64,000 nucleotides of DNA, from assembly GCA_023665725.1 (NCBI GenBank), contig JAMPDH010000004.1:1-64000 (forward strand). The letters are read 5' to 3'. A model generated the notes under the pieces. The model did no database searches and had not been told where the DNA came from. It worked only from the letters and a program-made list of their open reading frames with translations. Below, piece by piece: positions 25,714 to 34,314 of this stretch. Origin of the DNA: Clostridium sp. Its GTDB lineage: Bacteria > Bacillota_I > Bacilli_A > RF39 > UBA660. Positions within the stretch are counted from its first letter, which is position 1. Each line of letters starts with the position of its first letter. The position numbers were made by a program, and so were the translations under genes.

Positions 25714-26507
25714 TTTCTCTCCAAAATACATACATTAGATATAAGATTATAATTTATTTTAGGCTTTACCTTAACTTTTTTTATTAAATCAAAATTATCA
25801 CTTTCTATTAATTCTACTATCCCTATATATATGCCTTCTGGAAAATTAGTACCCAGCCCAGCTGTAGTAACTATGTCCCCTATATTTACATTATCTTCTA
25901 CATTATCTATTATTAAATATCCATTACTATATCCTGATAAAACACCATATACATATCTATCTGACTCAATTTTAACTGTTATTTTGTTGCTAGATGATGA
26001 TGTTATAAGTTTAACTTCACTTGTTTTATAATTAATTGTATTTATGTATCCTATTAAACCTTCACTAGTAACTACAGCTTCTCCTATTTTTATCCCATCA
26101 CTTTCTCCCTTATCTATTACTAAGGTGTCATACCAATACCCTAAATTTCTATCTATAATAGTTGCATTTGTTTTATTATAATCACTTAAAGTACTATTTA
26201 AACCAAGTAATGATTTAAGGTTATCTATACTACTCCTTAATTCATTATTTTCTATTTTTAAATACTCTAATTCATTAAGTTGCTCTAATAGTTTTTTATT
26301 TTCTTGATATAAATCTCCCTTTGTAGTTAGTTCATCTAATTTTTCTTTTGCATAGTCAAATGGAATACTTACATATTTTATTACAAAGGAATATGCATCT
26401 TTAATACCGCGTTCAATAAAGGTTAATCTCTTTCTATCCCCAATTATAACAATAAGAATAATTATTATAAAAATGCCTAAAATTATAAATAATTTCTTTT
26501 TTTTCAT
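25710..26507 (-). CDS. mreC: Cell shape-determining protein MreC
   Basis: 265 aa from the ATG at 26507 (the ATG at 26519 sits against the SD). One N-terminal membrane helix (FIILGIFIIIILIVIIG), a coiled coil (about 65-95, KLLEQLNELEYLKIENNEL), then the beta-rich MreC domain (ATIIDRNLGYWYDTLVIDKGESDGIKIG; VTTAGLGTNFPEGIYIG). It scaffolds RodA/PBP2 outside the membrane. The mreB gene usually just before it is missing from this cluster; a rodA gene lies at 38.4 kb. Confidence 0.93.
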   Translation of the reverse strand: MKKKKLFIILGIFIIIILIVIIGDRKRLTFIERGIKDAYSFVIKYVSIPFDYAKEKLDELTTKGDLYQENKKLLEQLNELEYLKIENNELRSSIDNLKSLLGLNSTLSDYNKTNATIIDRNLGYWYDTLVIDKGESDGIKIGEAVVTSEGLIGYINTINYKTSEVKLITSSSSNKITVKIESDRYVYGVLSGYSNGYLIIDNVEDNVNIGDIVTTAGLGTNFPEGIYIGIVELIESDNFDLIKKVKVKPKINYNLISNVCILERK

Positions 26508-26524
26508 AAAAAATCTCATTCCTT

Positions 26525-27202
26525 CTAAATAATACCATTTTCTACAAAGCTAAAATATCCATCTTGTCCAATTATAATATGATCAACTATTTTTATACCA
26601 AATAACTCTCCTATTTCACTTAACTTAATGGTAGATTCTATATCTTCATTACTGGGATTTAAATTACCACTTGGATGATTATGTATTAATATAATAGATG
26701 ATGCACTACATAAATATGCTTCCTTATAAATTTCTCTTGGATGAATTAGACTGTGATTTATTGTACCTATATAAAGAAGACGTTCACATATTACTTTTTT
26801 AGAATTATCTAAATAAACTGCATAAAAATATTCTTGTTTTTTATCTGATAGTCTATCTTTATAATATTCATATACAATATCAGGTCGTGTTGCTTTTACA
26901 TTATATAAAGTATCTATTTTCTTATTTATACGTCTTCCTAATTCTATAGACGCAATTATCGTTGTAGCTTTTTTTAACCCAATACCTTTTATTTTTAGAA
27001 GCCCATTTAAAGTTACTTCTTTTAGATTTTTAATTCCACCAATATTACTTAATAAAATAGACGCTAAAGCTTTAGATGATAAATCCTTAGTTCCTGTATT
27101 TAAAAGTACTGCAACAAGTTCCTCATCACTTACGTTTTCTACTCCATAGTTTATAATTCTTTCAATTGGTCTATCGCTAACTGGTATATCTTTAATTTTC
27201 AT
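26525..27202 (-). CDS. radC: DNA repair protein RadC (JAB/MPN domain)
   Basis: 225 aa. N-terminal HhH-type region (GLLKIKGIGLKKATTIIASIELGRR) and a JAB domain with the zinc motif HNHPSGNLNPSNED. Biochemical role is still debated. It overlaps the SPOR protein gene by 11 bp and precedes mreC, the Bacillus order. Confidence 0.93.
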   Translation of the reverse strand: MKIKDIPVSDRPIERIINYGVENVSDEELVAVLLNTGTKDLSSKALASILLSNIGGIKNLKEVTLNGLLKIKGIGLKKATTIIASIELGRRINKKIDTLYNVKATRPDIVYEYYKDRLSDKKQEYFYAVYLDNSKKVICERLLYIGTINHSLIHPREIYKEAYLCSASSIILIHNHPSGNLNPSNEDIESTIKLSEIGELFGIKIVDHIIIGQDGYFSFVENGII

Positions 27203-27653
27203 TTAACACTAACTCCTCATACTCTGAAAGTATCTGACTACAAATACTTCCTATTGTTTTTTCATTACTACTTTCTATTAATTTGTCGTATTCTTCTAAC
27301 ACACTTATAAAATCTGAATTACTTACTCCAATTACCTCTATACTAGTACTATACCCTAAATTATCATAATATCCTTTTATTTTTTCAGCATTTTCTTTTT
27401 TTGTACTGATCCCAATATAACTGTAATATTTATCATTTTTTACAGTATGTATATAATATGTAAATTTAATCATACCTTCTTGCATTTGTTCAAAACTAGA
27501 GTATTCTCCTTCACGAACAAAGTAAAGTTCTGATGTATTGTTTGCAAAAACTGGTATTAATTCTTCTGCACTTTTATATTGTTTAATTAAGGTTATTCCA
27601 AGATATACTCCTATTGCTATTGAAAGAATTAAGGGAATTATATATTTTTTCAT
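27192..27653 (-). CDS. SpoIIB-like membrane protein with SPOR-type domain
   Basis: 153 aa. One N-terminal membrane segment (IIPLILSIAIGVYLGITLI), then a SPOR-like alpha/beta region (IKFTYYIHTVKNDKYYSYIGISTKKENAEKIKGYYDNLGY). In Bacillus spoIIB, a SPOR-domain septal peptidoglycan protein that helps engulfment, sits just upstream of maf-radC. The same position here, a Spo0A box 45 bp upstream and the domain type argue for a SpoIIB counterpart, although sequence alone would only say SPOR-like. Confidence 0.6.
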   Translation of the reverse strand: MKKYIIPLILSIAIGVYLGITLIKQYKSAEELIPVFANNTSELYFVREGEYSSFEQMQEGMIKFTYYIHTVKNDKYYSYIGISTKKENAEKIKGYYDNLGYSTSIEVIGVSNSDFISVLEEYDKLIESSNEKTIGSICSQILSEYEELVLNEN

Positions 27654-27697
27654 TATGTTTCACCATATATATGATAAAACATGAAGACCTCACAATT

Positions 27698-27704
27698 TGT
27701 CGAA
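27698..27704 (+). promoter_or_regulatory. Spo0A box (TGTCGAA) upstream of the SpoIIB-like gene
   Basis: TTTGTCGAAAAA on the plus strand matches the 0A-box core TGTCGAA. It lies 45 bp before the SpoIIB-like start and directly beside the T-run of the hairpin at 27711-27735. Confidence 0.55.
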
Positions 27705-27735
27705 AAAAAAGGAAACCGTAATCCTACGAGTTTCC
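27703..27735 (-). terminator. Orphan terminator in the divergent spacer
   Basis: Minus strand arms GGAAAC and GTTTCC (27730-27735 and 27711-27716), loop TCGTAGGATTACG, then eight Ts. No annotated gene is transcribed into it, so it either ends a short leader or attenuates the SpoIIB-like/radC transcript. Confidence 0.6.
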
Positions 27736-27792
27736 AGTTGTATTAAATTAATAATACATTATATTATATGAATATAATATATTTTTATTACA

Positions 27793-27821
27793 TTGACTTT
27801 CCTGATTTTTAAAGGTAAAAT
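27793..27821 (+). promoter_or_regulatory. Promoter of the CDP-alcohol phosphotransferase gene
   Basis: Plus strand -35 TTGACT (27793-27798), 17-bp spacer, -10 TAAAAT (27816-27821). Confidence 0.65.
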
Positions 27822-27846
27822 AACTATTAACGAAAGGGGTACTTTA

Positions 27847-28584
27847 ATGAGTAATTATAAAGAAATGATAAAACAAGCATTAAAAGAATTAAAAAATAAA
27901 AAAACTTTTTATAAACAAATTCCAAATTTACTTACTCTTTCACGTATTTTAGCGCCCTTTATTATACTTCCACTTGCTATTACTGAAAATATAATTCCAT
28001 CAATAATAGTTTCTAGTATTATTGCTTCAACTGATTTATTTGATGGTATGCTTGCAAGAAAATTTAATTCTACTTCTTCATTAGGTAAAGAATTAGATGC
28101 ATTAAGTGATAAAGTTTTTGCTCTTTCTCTTACTATACCATTACTACTTACTAATCCTATATTTAGTTTAAATATTATTCTTGAAGGTTCTATAGGAATA
28201 ACCAATTTAATCGCAAAACTTAAAAACAAAAATCCCCATACTGAATTAATTGGTAAAGTTAAAACGTTTTTCCTATTTGGTAGTATTATTATGGGTTATA
28301 TAAACTTATTTGTTCCTTTAAATATGGGATTATTTATAGGAATGATTACTTCTACCGCTATGATACAAGGTGTGACTTTAGCCACTTATATAAATAAAAA
28401 TTTTATAAAGCAAAAAAATACTAATAAAAATATTATTAATGAGTTAGAAAACATAAAAATTAAAAATGTAAACAAATTAGAAAGTAATAAAGATTTATAT
28501 TATACTAATTCTAAAACTTTAAAAAAACAAAGTATTAATAGTAAAAATGGTGTTAAAAAATTAGTATTAAAAAAATATAAATAA
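27847..28584 (+). CDS. CDP-alcohol phosphatidyltransferase (PgsA-like)
   Basis: 245 aa. The start at 27847 follows GAAAGGGG; the frame further upstream runs through the promoter. The family motif DG-xx-AR-x8-G-xxx-D-xxx-D is complete (TDLFDGMLARKFNSTSSLGKELDALSD). Four to six membrane helices follow, then a basic, low-complexity C-terminal tail of about 60 residues (KNTNKN to KKLVLKKYK) not usual for PgsA. It transfers a phosphatidyl group from CDP-diacylglycerol to an alcohol such as glycerol-3-phosphate; the acceptor cannot be told. It stands alone on the plus strand. Confidence 0.85.
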   Translation: MSNYKEMIKQALKELKNKKTFYKQIPNLLTLSRILAPFIILPLAITENIIPSIIVSSIIASTDLFDGMLARKFNSTSSLGKELDALSDKVFALSLTIPLLLTNPIFSLNIILEGSIGITNLIAKLKNKNPHTELIGKVKTFFLFGSIIMGYINLFVPLNMGLFIGMITSTAMIQGVTLATYINKNFIKQKNTNKNIINELENIKIKNVNKLESNKDLYYTNSKTLKKQSINSKNGVKKLVLKKYK

Positions 28585-28587
28585 TAC

Positions 28588-28619
28588 AAAAAATCTACAT
28601 GGAATGATGTAGATTTTTT
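28588..28619. terminator. Bidirectional terminator between the PgsA-like gene and rplT
   Basis: AAAAAATCTACAT and ATGTAGATTTTTT form a strong hairpin with T-runs on both strands between convergent genes. Confidence 0.8.
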
Positions 28620-28645
28620 AAGTCGTTTCTAGTTACTTTTTATAT

Positions 28646-29230
28646 TTATTTTAAAGCATCTATTAATTCTGATTTTTTCATTGTAGAATAACCTTCTACT
28701 TTTTTAGATTTTGCAAGTTCTTTTAACTCTGCTACTGTCAATTTAGATAAATCAGCTGATTCTTTTTTTGTAGTTTTCTTTTTTTCATCTGTCTTTTTAG
28801 GCTCGATTTTTTTTGTAGTTTCCTTTTTTTCCTCTACTTTTTTAGGCTCAGTTTTTTTTGTAGTCGAAACTTTACCATTTAAAGCATCACGTGCTATTGC
28901 AACTAAATCTGTAAAAGCAGATGGTGAATCTATAGCAAGCTCTGATAACATTTTACGATTTACTGTTACTTCTGCTTTATTAAGTCCATTTATAAATCTT
29001 GAATAACTAATTTCATTTTGACGGCAAGCAGCATTAATTCTAGTAATCCATAATTTTCTAAAATCTCTTTTCTTTTGTTTTCTATCTCTATATGCATATT
29101 TTCCAGAATGCATAACCTGTTCTTTAGCAGTTTTATATAATCTATGTTTACTACCAAAATAACCTTTTGCTTCATCTAATACTTTTTTACGACGTGCACG
29201 ATGAATTGTGCCTCCTTTAACTCTTGGCAT
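28646..29230 (-). CDS. rplT: 50S ribosomal protein L20 with C-terminal Rho_N/SAP-like domain
   Basis: 194 aa; residues 1-119 are ordinary L20 ([48 protein letters not shown]). L20 normally ends near 118. Here a Lys/Glu/Thr-rich linker (about 120-158, repeated TTKK-EPKK units) leads to a Rho_N/SAP-like helical domain (160-194, [33 protein letters not shown]). L20 is an early 50S assembly protein and the autoregulator of infC-rpmI-rplT. The added domain type binds nucleic acid in Rho and other proteins; what it does on the ribosome is unknown. Last gene of the operon. Confidence 0.93.
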   Translation of the reverse strand: MPRVKGGTIHRARRKKVLDEAKGYFGSKHRLYKTAKEQVMHSGKYAYRDRKQKKRDFRKLWITRINAACRQNEISYSRFINGLNKAEVTVNRKMLSELAIDSPSAFTDLVAIARDALNGKVSTTKKTEPKKVEEKKETTKKIEPKKTDEKKKTTKKESADLSKLTVAELKELAKSKKVEGYSTMKKSELIDALK

Positions 29231-29242
29231 ATTTTTTCCCTC

Positions 29243-29437
29243 CTACAATATATCTTTTAATCTATTCATATCACTTTTGCTTAATAGTGATGATTTTCTT
29301 CCACATCTATTTGATGCAGCATTTTTCTTTCCTGTATTATGTCTAGTTCCAGGATGACCTATTTTTACTGTACCACCAGGTCTAACATTGCATACTTTAG
29401 CAGTACCTTTATGTGTTTTTTGTGTTTTTTTAGCCAT
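29243..29437 (-). CDS. rpmI: 50S ribosomal protein L35
   Basis: 64 aa, small and basic (MAKKTQKTHKGTAKV, then KIGHPGTRHNTGKKN and KSDMNRLKDIL). The middle is somewhat divergent from the usual KRFKxTGSGKIKR pattern but length, charge and position between infC and rplT identify it. Confidence 0.93.
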   Translation of the reverse strand: MAKKTQKTHKGTAKVCNVRPGGTVKIGHPGTRHNTGKKNAASNRCGRKSSLLSKSDMNRLKDIL

Positions 29438-29451
29438 TGCTTTTTCTCCTC

Positions 29452-29982
29452 CTACTTTTCTTTTTTAGGCATTAATATCATAGTCATAACTCTACCATCT
29501 AAAGTTGGTTTTTGTTCAATAACTGATATTTCTTTCAAAGTATCCGCAAAACGAAGTAAAACATCTTTTCCAAGCTCTGTATGTGCCATTTCTCTACCTT
29601 TGAAACGAACTGAAACTTTTATTTTATGTCCCTTTTCTAGATATTTACTTGAATTATTAATTCTTGTATTAAAATCATGAACATCAATAGTTACTGATAA
29701 ACGATATTCTTTTATTTCTAAATTACTTTCTCTCTGTTTTTTCAAATTTTCTTTTTGACGTTTCTTGTTTTCATACTTAAATTTATTATAATCCATTATT
29801 TTACATACAGGTGGATTACCATTAGGATTAATAAGTACTAGATCAAATCCAGCATAACTACTTAAAGTCAATGCATCTTTGATAGGTTTTACACCTAATT
29901 GTTCTCCTTTAGGTCCGATAACCATTACTTCTTTCGCTCTAATTTGTTCATTTATAAACAAATCTTTCTCCTTACTTGCGAT
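29452..29982 (-). CDS. infC: Translation initiation factor IF-3, probable AUC start
   Basis: 176 aa if begun at the ATC codon 29982-29980: GGAGGTG lies 7 nt before it and gives (M)ASKEKDLFINEQIRAKEV, matching the N-terminal pattern of other IF-3s (KDL-INEQIR). The alternative is a TTG at 29961 behind AGGAG. IF-3 genes often use rare AUU/AUC starts because IF-3 itself discriminates against them. N-domain then linker (NKFKYENKKRQKENLKKQ), C-domain with KVSVRFKGREMAHTELG. It heads infC-rpmI-rplT behind an L20-type leader. Confidence 0.9.
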   Translation of the reverse strand: MASKEKDLFINEQIRAKEVMVIGPKGEQLGVKPIKDALTLSSYAGFDLVLINPNGNPPVCKIMDYNKFKYENKKRQKENLKKQRESNLEIKEYRLSVTIDVHDFNTRINNSSKYLEKGHKIKVSVRFKGREMAHTELGKDVLLRFADTLKEISVIEQKPTLDGRVMTMILMPKKEK

Positions 29983-30004
29983 ATCTTTTCACCTCCGTAT
30001 AAGA

Positions 30005-30160
30005 TTTAGCCCTATAATATCAAAAAAGTGAATACACATAAGTATCCACTTTAAAACACAAAATAATTACTTTTTGAGTATTAATTTGGCCTTTTACCTA
30101 TCGCTTTAAGCAATCAGGTGAGAAGTGGAAACTTCTTCTTTCCTTTTTGATTTCGCTATT
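30005..30160 (-). ncRNA. L20-type leader of infC-rpmI-rplT with terminator
   Basis: The minus strand shows the L20 leader signature AAGTTTCCACTTCTCACCTG-ATTGC, then a terminator with arms AGTGGATAC and GTATTCACT (30041-30049 and 30027-30035) and TTTTTT. L20 binding to the leader is known to promote termination in Firmicutes. Boundaries approximate. Confidence 0.8.
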
Positions 30161-30161
30161 A

Positions 30162-30190
30162 ATTATATAAAAATTTTTATATTTTGTCAA
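30162..30190 (-). promoter_or_regulatory. Promoter of infC-rpmI-rplT
   Basis: Minus strand consensus -35 TTGACA (30185-30190), 17-bp spacer, -10 TATAAT (30162-30167), directly after the clpC stop. Confidence 0.85.
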
Positions 30191-30193
30191 CAC

Positions 30194-32503
30194 TTAAGTT
30201 GTAACAAGATTCTTAATAGTTTTAATATTTATACTTTTTTTATTCATAATAATATAATCTATTATTATATTTTCTAATTCATCTTTTATTATTTTATCAA
30301 CTTTTCTTGCACCAAACTCAGTATAATTTGTCATATCTAATATTTCATTTACTACATTTTTCCCAATACTCAATTTTATTCTGTCTTTATATTTATTTTT
30401 TAGATTACTTACTTTTTTGTCTATTAAAGTTAATAAATCATCTTTAGATAAATTATTAAATACTACTATATTATCTATTCTATTTATAAAAGGAACACTA
30501 AAATTTTCTTTTAATTTAGTTATTACTTTAGATTTATCATTATTAGTAAATCCAACATTTATATCATGAAAACCTATATTTGATGTCATTACAATTGTAA
30601 CATAATCAAATCTTACTATATTACCCTTTGAATCTTTTATTTTTCCATCATCTAAAATTTGAAATAAAAGATTAATAATGCTAGGATGAGCCTTTTCTAT
30701 TTCATCTAATATGAGTACAGAATAAGGTTTATTTCTTATTTCATCAAGTACCGTATTATTATCCATATATCCAACATACCCACTAGGTGCTCCTAAAATC
30801 TTACTCACACTATGTGGTTCACTATATTCGCTCATATCTAGTTTTATTACATTTTCACCTACCAAACTTTTAGAAAAAAGTTTAGATAAATAAGTCTTTC
30901 CAACACCACTTGGCCCAGTAAACATTACACAGTAACATTTTCCTTCATCTTTAAATCCAAGTTTTATTTTTTTTATTATATTCATAACTTCATTTATAGC
31001 TTTATCTTGGCCAACTATATGACCACTAATATCTTTATTTATTTTATCTATTATTTTTTTGTTTTCACTTAAAAGTTCATATATTGGAATACCTGTTTTA
31101 GAATTTATAGTATATGCAACATCCTCTTTAGTTACAATTTTAACATTATTTCCATAAAAATTGAGTTCTAAATTATTTATCTCATTTACTAATTCGTTTT
31201 CACGGGTTTTATATGAAGACGCTTTATTAAATTCATCATTTAATATAGCATCATTTTTTTCTTTTAAAATTTCATTTAATTCTCTATTTAGTTCATTATA
31301 TCTTTTAAGTTGTTTAGTTTCCTTTAAACTCGCCTTACTGCACACTTCATCTAATATATCTATACTTTTATCTGGTTCATTTCTATCATAAATATACTTT
31401 TTAGTTAAAGTCATTATTAAATCTATAATTTCTTCACTAATTTTCACATAATGATATTTTTCATATATAGTTTTCAATTTCATTAATATATCTTTGACTG
31501 TATTATTGTCCGGGGCCGATACCTTAACTATTTGAAATCTTCTATCTAAAGCTTTTTCTGGTTCTATATACTTTTTATATTCGTTTATAGTTGTAGCTCC
31601 TATGCACTTTATTTTATTACGAGCTAAAGCTGGTTTAAAAATATTTGATGCATCAATCGCACCTTCTGCTCCACCTGCTCCTACTAATGTATGAATTTCA
31701 TCTATAAATAAAATTATGTCATCATTATCTTCTATTTCATTTAAAATTTTTTTTAAACGTTCCTCAAATTCCCCTCTATACTTAGTTCCAGCAACTGTTG
31801 TTGCCATATCTAAACTTATTATTCTTTTATTTCTAAGGCATCTTGGTACATCTCCAATACTTATTAATCTACTTAATTCTTCTACTATAGCGGTTTTTCC
31901 TACTCCTGCTTCACCTATTAAAAGAGGATTATTTTTAGTTCTTCTACATAGTATTTCCAAAATTCTTTTAATTTCTTTATCTCTTCCAATTACAGGATCT
32001 ATTTCATTTGAATATGCCCTTTTAGTTAAATCTACTCCTAGTTCTTCTATTAACAATTTCTTATTCTTTTTCTTCTTGTTTGTCAATTTATATGAAAATG
32101 TATTATATAAAGAATCTAGATCAACATTCATTCCAAGCATTATACGTATAGCAATACCTTCTCCTTCTTCTAATAAACTTGAAATTAAATGTTCAACAGT
32201 TACCTCTCCATTATTATTATCTTTACTATCTAGTATAGCATTTTGTATGATTCTTTTTAAAAGTGGTGTATATAAAAACCAATTACTTTCTTCTTTACCA
32301 ACACCTACAATATCAATTATCTCATTTTTAAAATTTTCATAGTCAAGTTTATACTCTTTTAATTTTGCTGATATGCTTTTGCTATTTTTTAAAATTGATA
32401 AGAAAAGGTGTTCACTTCCAACATATGGATGTTTTAATTCATACATTTCCTTTTTAGCATCTTTTAATACCTTCCTAGCCTCTTCATTAAAATTTCCAAA
32501 CAT
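30194..32503 (-). CDS. clpC: ATP-dependent Clp protease ATPase subunit ClpC
   Basis: 769 aa. Clp N domain (FNEEARKVLKDAKKEMYELKH to SLLEEGEGIAIRIML), first AAA with GEAGVGKTAIVEEL and LFIDEIHTLVGAG, a UVR-like coiled insert (LKEKNDAILNDEFNKASSYKTRE) that marks ClpC rather than ClpB, and second AAA with GPSGVGKTYLSKLF. It unfolds substrates for ClpP. Slightly short of the 810-aa Bacillus protein at the C-terminus. The usual ctsR-mcsA-mcsB partners are not adjacent, and I see no CtsR operator. SD AGAGGAAG. Confidence 0.93.
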   Translation of the reverse strand: MFGNFNEEARKVLKDAKKEMYELKHPYVGSEHLFLSILKNSKSISAKLKEYKLDYENFKNEIIDIVGVGKEESNWFLYTPLLKRIIQNAILDSKDNNNGEVTVEHLISSLLEEGEGIAIRIMLGMNVDLDSLYNTFSYKLTNKKKKNKKLLIEELGVDLTKRAYSNEIDPVIGRDKEIKRILEILCRRTKNNPLLIGEAGVGKTAIVEELSRLISIGDVPRCLRNKRIISLDMATTVAGTKYRGEFEERLKKILNEIEDNDDIILFIDEIHTLVGAGGAEGAIDASNIFKPALARNKIKCIGATTINEYKKYIEPEKALDRRFQIVKVSAPDNNTVKDILMKLKTIYEKYHYVKISEEIIDLIMTLTKKYIYDRNEPDKSIDILDEVCSKASLKETKQLKRYNELNRELNEILKEKNDAILNDEFNKASSYKTRENELVNEINNLELNFYGNNVKIVTKEDVAYTINSKTGIPIYELLSENKKIIDKINKDISGHIVGQDKAINEVMNIIKKIKLGFKDEGKCYCVMFTGPSGVGKTYLSKLFSKSLVGENVIKLDMSEYSEPHSVSKILGAPSGYVGYMDNNTVLDEIRNKPYSVLILDEIEKAHPSIINLLFQILDDGKIKDSKGNIVRFDYVTIVMTSNIGFHDINVGFTNNDKSKVITKLKENFSVPFINRIDNIVVFNNLSKDDLLTLIDKKVSNLKNKYKDRIKLSIGKNVVNEILDMTNYTEFGARKVDKIIKDELENIIIDYIIMNKKSINIKTIKNLVTT

Positions 32504-32561
32504 AATCGTCTTCCTCTCTTTTATATTCTATGTTTATAATGGTATTATTTATTAATTTTAA

Positions 32562-32732
32562 TCAACAATAAATTATCATTGCTGAAAAACAAAAAACTTG
32601 TTCCTCAGAAAAAACACTAACCGACACTTGATATTTTATATCAATTACTTCTATTTCTTCATTTTTCAAAAAATCATTAATTGCTTTTTCTAGATCAGCC
32701 TCATGATTTTCATCAAATATTTTTACTTTCAC
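32562..32732 (-). CDS. Sporulation protein Cse60 family
   Basis: 56 aa from a GTG at 32732 preceded by GGTGAT (an ATG at 32744 has no SD). The sequence KVKIFDENHEADLEKAINDFLKN, then EVIDIKYQVSVSV and the ending CFSAMIIYC is the Cse60 family, known in Bacillus as a small SigE-dependent mother-cell protein of unknown function. It adds to the evidence for sporulation. Confidence 0.8.
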   Translation of the reverse strand: MKVKIFDENHEADLEKAINDFLKNEEIEVIDIKYQVSVSVFSEEQVFCFSAMIIYC

Positions 32733-32857
32733 TTTTATCACCATATTTAATATACATTTTAAACAAAAAAAATAATGTCACTTTTTATTTTTAAATATTA
32801 TTTTTTGTTCCATAATAATAAATAGATGCTATAATGAGTTTAAGAAGTGTGTTTTAT

Positions 32858-34270
32858 ATGAAAAAAGTTTTAATATTTTTAATAACATTATTTTTTTTAA
32901 TTTTTATTTTTCTTTTATACTTTATAAAGGATATATATTTTTTTGATGATTCAAATAATACATTTATAGAAGTTTATAGTGATATAAATATAATAAATAA
33001 TAATATAAAAGCTAAATATTGTTCCATTTTATTCAAATTAAATTGCGAAGATATTTCTTATAAAATAGAAAAAAGCAATAATACAAGTTTAGATAAACTA
33101 GGTAATTATGAATTAGAATATATAGTTAAACATAAAAATAAAATTAAAAATTTAAAAAAAAACATTGAGGTTATTGATACTGTAGCTCCAACCATTACCT
33201 TAAATGAAACAACTTTGTCATGTCCAAATAAATTTATTGAACCCGGATTTACAGTAACAGATAACTATAATGTGGATTTAAATGATAAGGTTTCTATTAA
33301 AAGAATAGATAATGTAATTTATTATAATGTAAAAGATGAAAGTGGGAATGAAACAACAGTAAAAAGAGATTTAAAATTTGGAGATACTGTAAAACCAACA
33401 ATAACTCTTAAAGGATATGAAATTGAATATGTTTTACTTGGTAGTAACTATAAAGAACCTGGGTATATTGCAACTGATAATTGTGATGATTCAGTTAAAG
33501 ATAAAGTTATCATTGATGGAAATGTTAATACAAATAAAGTTGGTACTTACAAAATCAAATATACTGTATCAGATTCTAGTTTAAATGAGACAACTGTAAC
33601 TAGAAATGTAAAAGTGTATGAGCCCAAAAACTATGCAACTATCATTCCAACAAATAAAGTTATATATTTAACATTTGATGATGGTCCAGGTCCTTATACA
33701 GAAAAATTACTTGATGTTTTAAAAAAGTATAATGTAAAAGCCACATTCTTTGTGACTAATCAGTTTCCAAAATACAGTTATTTAATAAAAAGAGAATATG
33801 AAGAAGGACATTCCATTGGTATACATAGTTATTCTCATTCATATAAAAGTGTATATTCTAGTGTAGATAGTTTTTTTAGCAATGTAAATAAAATGGATAA
33901 TATTATTTATTCACAAACTGGAAGTCATTCCCATTTACTAAGATTTCCGGGTGGTAGTTCAAATACAATAAGTAAATTTAATAAAGGAATAATGACTACT
34001 CTTTCTAAAGAAACTAATATAAGAGGATATAAATATTTTGATTGGAATATAGATAGTTATGATACAAGCTTAAAATCATCCACTAAAATATATAATAATA
34101 TAATTAAAGGCATTAATTCACATAACTATTCTATAGTTTTACAACACGATATAAAGAAACAAAGTGTTGAAGCTGTTGAAGATATAATAAGATATGGACT
34201 GGAAAATGGGTATACATTTTTACCACTTGATCTTACAAGCCCAACAGCACATCATAGTATAAATAATTAA
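32858..34270 (+). CDS. Membrane-anchored polysaccharide deacetylase with two Ig-like domains
   Basis: 470 aa. The earlier ATG (32834) overlaps the -10 box, so the ATG at 32858 is chosen. One N-terminal membrane helix, then two DUF5011-type Ig-like domains (DTVAPTITL to KDESGNETTV; DTVKPTITL to VSDSSLNETTV), then a NodB domain with TFDDGPGP (Asp pair), HSYSHSY (metal His) and RFPGGSSN. Such enzymes de-N-acetylate peptidoglycan or other surface glycans. Outer-surface location is inferred from the anchor. Single gene with terminator. Confidence 0.9.
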   Translation: MKKVLIFLITLFFLIFIFLLYFIKDIYFFDDSNNTFIEVYSDINIINNNIKAKYCSILFKLNCEDISYKIEKSNNTSLDKLGNYELEYIVKHKNKIKNLKKNIEVIDTVAPTITLNETTLSCPNKFIEPGFTVTDNYNVDLNDKVSIKRIDNVIYYNVKDESGNETTVKRDLKFGDTVKPTITLKGYEIEYVLLGSNYKEPGYIATDNCDDSVKDKVIIDGNVNTNKVGTYKIKYTVSDSSLNETTVTRNVKVYEPKNYATIIPTNKVIYLTFDDGPGPYTEKLLDVLKKYNVKATFFVTNQFPKYSYLIKREYEEGHSIGIHSYSHSYKSVYSSVDSFFSNVNKMDNIIYSQTGSHSHLLRFPGGSSNTISKFNKGIMTTLSKETNIRGYKYFDWNIDSYDTSLKSSTKIYNNIIKGINSHNYSIVLQHDIKKQSVEAVEDIIRYGLENGYTFLPLDLTSPTAHHSINN

Positions 34271-34288
34271 GAAAATTTACTATAAGTA

Positions 34289-34314
34289 TAAAAAGGCTAT
34301 ATAAAGCCTTTTTT
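34289..34314. terminator. Bidirectional terminator between the deacetylase and gpr
   Basis: AAAAAGGCT and AGCCTTTTTT flank a short loop; it overlaps the gpr stop codon and serves both convergent genes. Confidence 0.8.

Noticed and set aside
31716-32342. 208-aa plus-strand open frame
   Set aside because: Exactly antisense to the clpC AAA domain with no SD or recognisable domain; an effect of AT-rich codon use.
32504-32561. CtsR operator before clpC
   Set aside because: No heptad repeat of the GGTCAAA type is present between cse60 and clpC.
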